A DNA stretch of 64,000 nucleotides, taken from NCBI RefSeq assembly GCF_003342675.1, contig NZ_CP031148.1, forward strand, positions 186,001-250,000, written 5' to 3'. Origin of the DNA: Haloplanus rubicundus. Lineage in GTDB: Archaea; Halobacteriota; Halobacteria; Halobacteriales; Haloferacaceae. Positions 62,935 to 64,000 of the stretch are shown one piece after another. Both the position numbers and the translations under genes were made by a program. Position 1 is the first letter of the stretch; each line of letters opens with the position of its first letter. Under the pieces are notes generated by a model. It had not been told where the DNA came from. It made no database searches and saw only the letters and a list, made by a program, of their open reading frames with translations.

Positions 62935-64000
62935 TCCGGCAGCAAGTGCAGGCCGGCGCGGGTCTTGACGACGGGCGTCGTCTCCGCGTCGGGATCGAAG
63001 AAGTCCGGGCGGGGAACGGTCTCGGCCGCGTACGTCTCGGGGTCGAGCACCTGCACGGCGTGGTCGTCCTCCACGGTCACCACCGTCGTCTCGACGGCGT
63101 CGTCGCGGGTGGCGAGACGCCGGGCGTCGGTCTCGCCGTCGAACGGCTCCTCGTACGCGTCGCCCGAGGCGAGTCGGACGCCCTTCAGGTTCCCGCTGAC
63201 GCTCTGGACGAGCACCGGCCCGTCGCCGTCGTCGGGATCGATCACGTCGCCGGGCGTGAACTTCGGCAGGCGGACGGCGTAGGTGACCCGATACACCTCG
63301 TTGCCGTCCCCGTCCTCCGTGACGAGGGTGGGGTAGCTCTCGACGCTCCCGCCGAGTTCGCGGACGATGCGTTTCGACACCTCCTCGCCCAGCCCGTTGG
63401 TCGAGAGCTTCACGTCCGGGCCGTCGTCGGTCTCTTTCACCTCCGTGACGAACGCCTCGCGGTCGCCGTCGCCCTCCTTGTCGGCGACGTGGGATTCGGC
63501 GATTTCGACGGCGCGGGCACGCTCCTCGGGGGTGGGCGTGCGGTCTGTCGCCCGAATCTGGACGGTGCTGGCGTAGTAGCCGCCGGCGATGCGGCCACAG
63601 CGATCACAGGTGCCCCGCGAGATTTTGACGGGGACGACGACCGACTCCTCCAGGGGCGTCTCGCGGACGACGCCGGTGAACTGACAGTGCATGCGGATGG
63701 TGTTCTCGTCGACCTGTTCGGGGTCGACCGCCCAGGTGACGTTCCGGGCGTCGACGTGGACGGCGAGGGCCTCGCTCACCTCGTCGACCGCCACGTCGGT
63801 GTAGTCGCGGGCGCCCACGTCCACCCAGCGGTTGCCGCGCTGGACGGCGCCACAGCCCGAACAGACGAGCACCTCGATGCGCTCGGGCGCGTCGATCATC
63901 TCGTAGTCGTCGAAGTAGCAGGCGTCACAGAGGCGGGCGTCCCGGTCGCGAGGGGTGCCGGGGAGCGGCTCCGCTCGCGCCGGGACCGGATCGCCACAGC
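62931..64000 (-). CDS. nmd3: Archaeal NMD3 homologue (N-terminus cut by window edge)
   Basis: Frame open to the right edge; at least 355 residues. N-terminal zinc-binding Cys pairs are visible (LCDAC near the edge, VCSGCG near the ATG at 63899, and CDRCG further on), followed by the long NMD3 body ending RPDFFDPD and LHLLPD. The ATG at 63899 (MIDAPERIEV) is internal, because upstream in-frame sequence is coding and contains further zinc ligands. Eukaryotic NMD3 is the 60S export adaptor; in archaea it is thought to act in large-subunit maturation. Confidence 0.92.
   Translation of the reverse strand, partial: CGDPVPARAEPLPGTPRDRDARLCDACYFDDYEMIDAPERIEVLVCSGCGAVQRGNRWVDVGARDYTDVAVDEVSEALAVHVDARNVTWAVDPEQVDENTIRMHCQFTGVVRETPLEESVVVPVKISRGTCDRCGRIAGGYYASTVQIRATDRTPTPEERARAVEIAESHVADKEGDGDREAFVTEVKETDDGPDVKLSTNGLGEEVSKRIVRELGGSVESYPTLVTEDGDGNEVYRVTYAVRLPKFTPGDVIDPDDGDGPVLVQSVSGNLKGVRLASGDAYEEPFDGETDARRLATRDDAVETTVVTVEDDHAVQVLDPETYAAETVPRPDFFDPDAETTPVVKTRAGLHLLPD

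Noticed and set aside
1-64000. tRNA, rRNA, CRISPR array or complete transposon
   Set aside because: Looked for cloverleaf-compatible TTCRA arms, regularly spaced repeats and DDE/HUH/TnpB motifs in the intergenic regions by eye; none convincing. A covariance-model and repeat search would settle it.

Overview
The window is a dense stretch of chromosome from a halophilic archaeon (class Halobacteria). The evidence is very high GC with strong third-position GC bias, Asp/Glu-rich and Lys-poor proteins, haloarchaeal-type TATA boxes about 25-30 nt upstream of start codons (leaderless genes), and lineage-specific families: the HVO_0234-like beta-propeller beside prs, haloarchaeal [2Fe-2S] ferredoxin, bacterio-opsin-activator-type regulators, and archaeal NMD3, AlaRS and RFC. 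Genus cannot be fixed by reading. I saw no tRNA, rRNA, CRISPR array or complete insertion sequence.

Layout. 1-1.3 kb: 3' part of a CcdA-like membrane protein coupled to a lipoprotein. 1.5-2.3 kb: small winged-helix protein and an AT-rich gap with a possible short gene and a perfect hairpin. 2.3-7.0 kb (minus): HIT protein, UDG-like protein, prs, beta-propeller, glutamine amidotransferase, an alpha/beta-hydrolase-fold protein lacking the usual nucleophile, small membrane protein. 7.1-17.3 kb: alaS, a DUF429 protein, the RFC small subunit split by two inteins, a 58-aa membrane protein, upp, an IMPACT protein and an ACT-domain protein. 17.5-21.9 kb: a less GC-rich accessory block with a 3-hydroxybutyrate-dehydrogenase-like SDR, a cupin-like fragment, a 3-hydroxyacyl-CoA dehydrogenase, an AHL-lactonase-family MBL hydrolase and a mucin-like membrane protein. 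22-28.6 kb: CtBP-like dehydrogenase, hisB, serine acetyltransferase, hisA, phosphohexomutase, coiled-coil protein, hisI.

28.7-33 kb: a large PAS/GAF/Bat regulator with two nearly identical PAS modules, a two-repeat winged-helix protein and a prepilin peptidase. 33-40 kb (minus): ferredoxin, dihydrolipoyl dehydrogenase, glyA, a zinc-motif protein, gcvPB and gcvPA. Together these give SHMT plus the P and L proteins of glycine cleavage; T and H are not here. 40-51 kb: Fe-dependent alcohol dehydrogenase, M81 (MlrC-like) protein, aldehyde dehydrogenase, a glutamine-synthetase-family ligase, a Bat-type regulator and a complete spermidine/putrescine-type ABC importer. This looks like one amine or small-molecule uptake and catabolic locus. 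51-57 kb (minus): threonine ammonia-lyase, then lipA and the E1alpha, E1beta and E2 genes of a 2-oxoacid dehydrogenase; its E3 could be the lpd 19 kb away. 57-64 kb: small haloarchaeal proteins, a TasA/SipW-like secreted protein, a cupin, an XPD/DinG-like Fe-S helicase and the 3' part of nmd3.

The most distinctive item is the RFC small-subunit gene. One intein sits exactly in Walker A and another directly after Walker B. The first carries a LAGLIDADG-like nuclease, the second what looks like a PD-(D/E)XK nuclease with NUMOD3-type repeats. The clamp loader can only be active after both splice.
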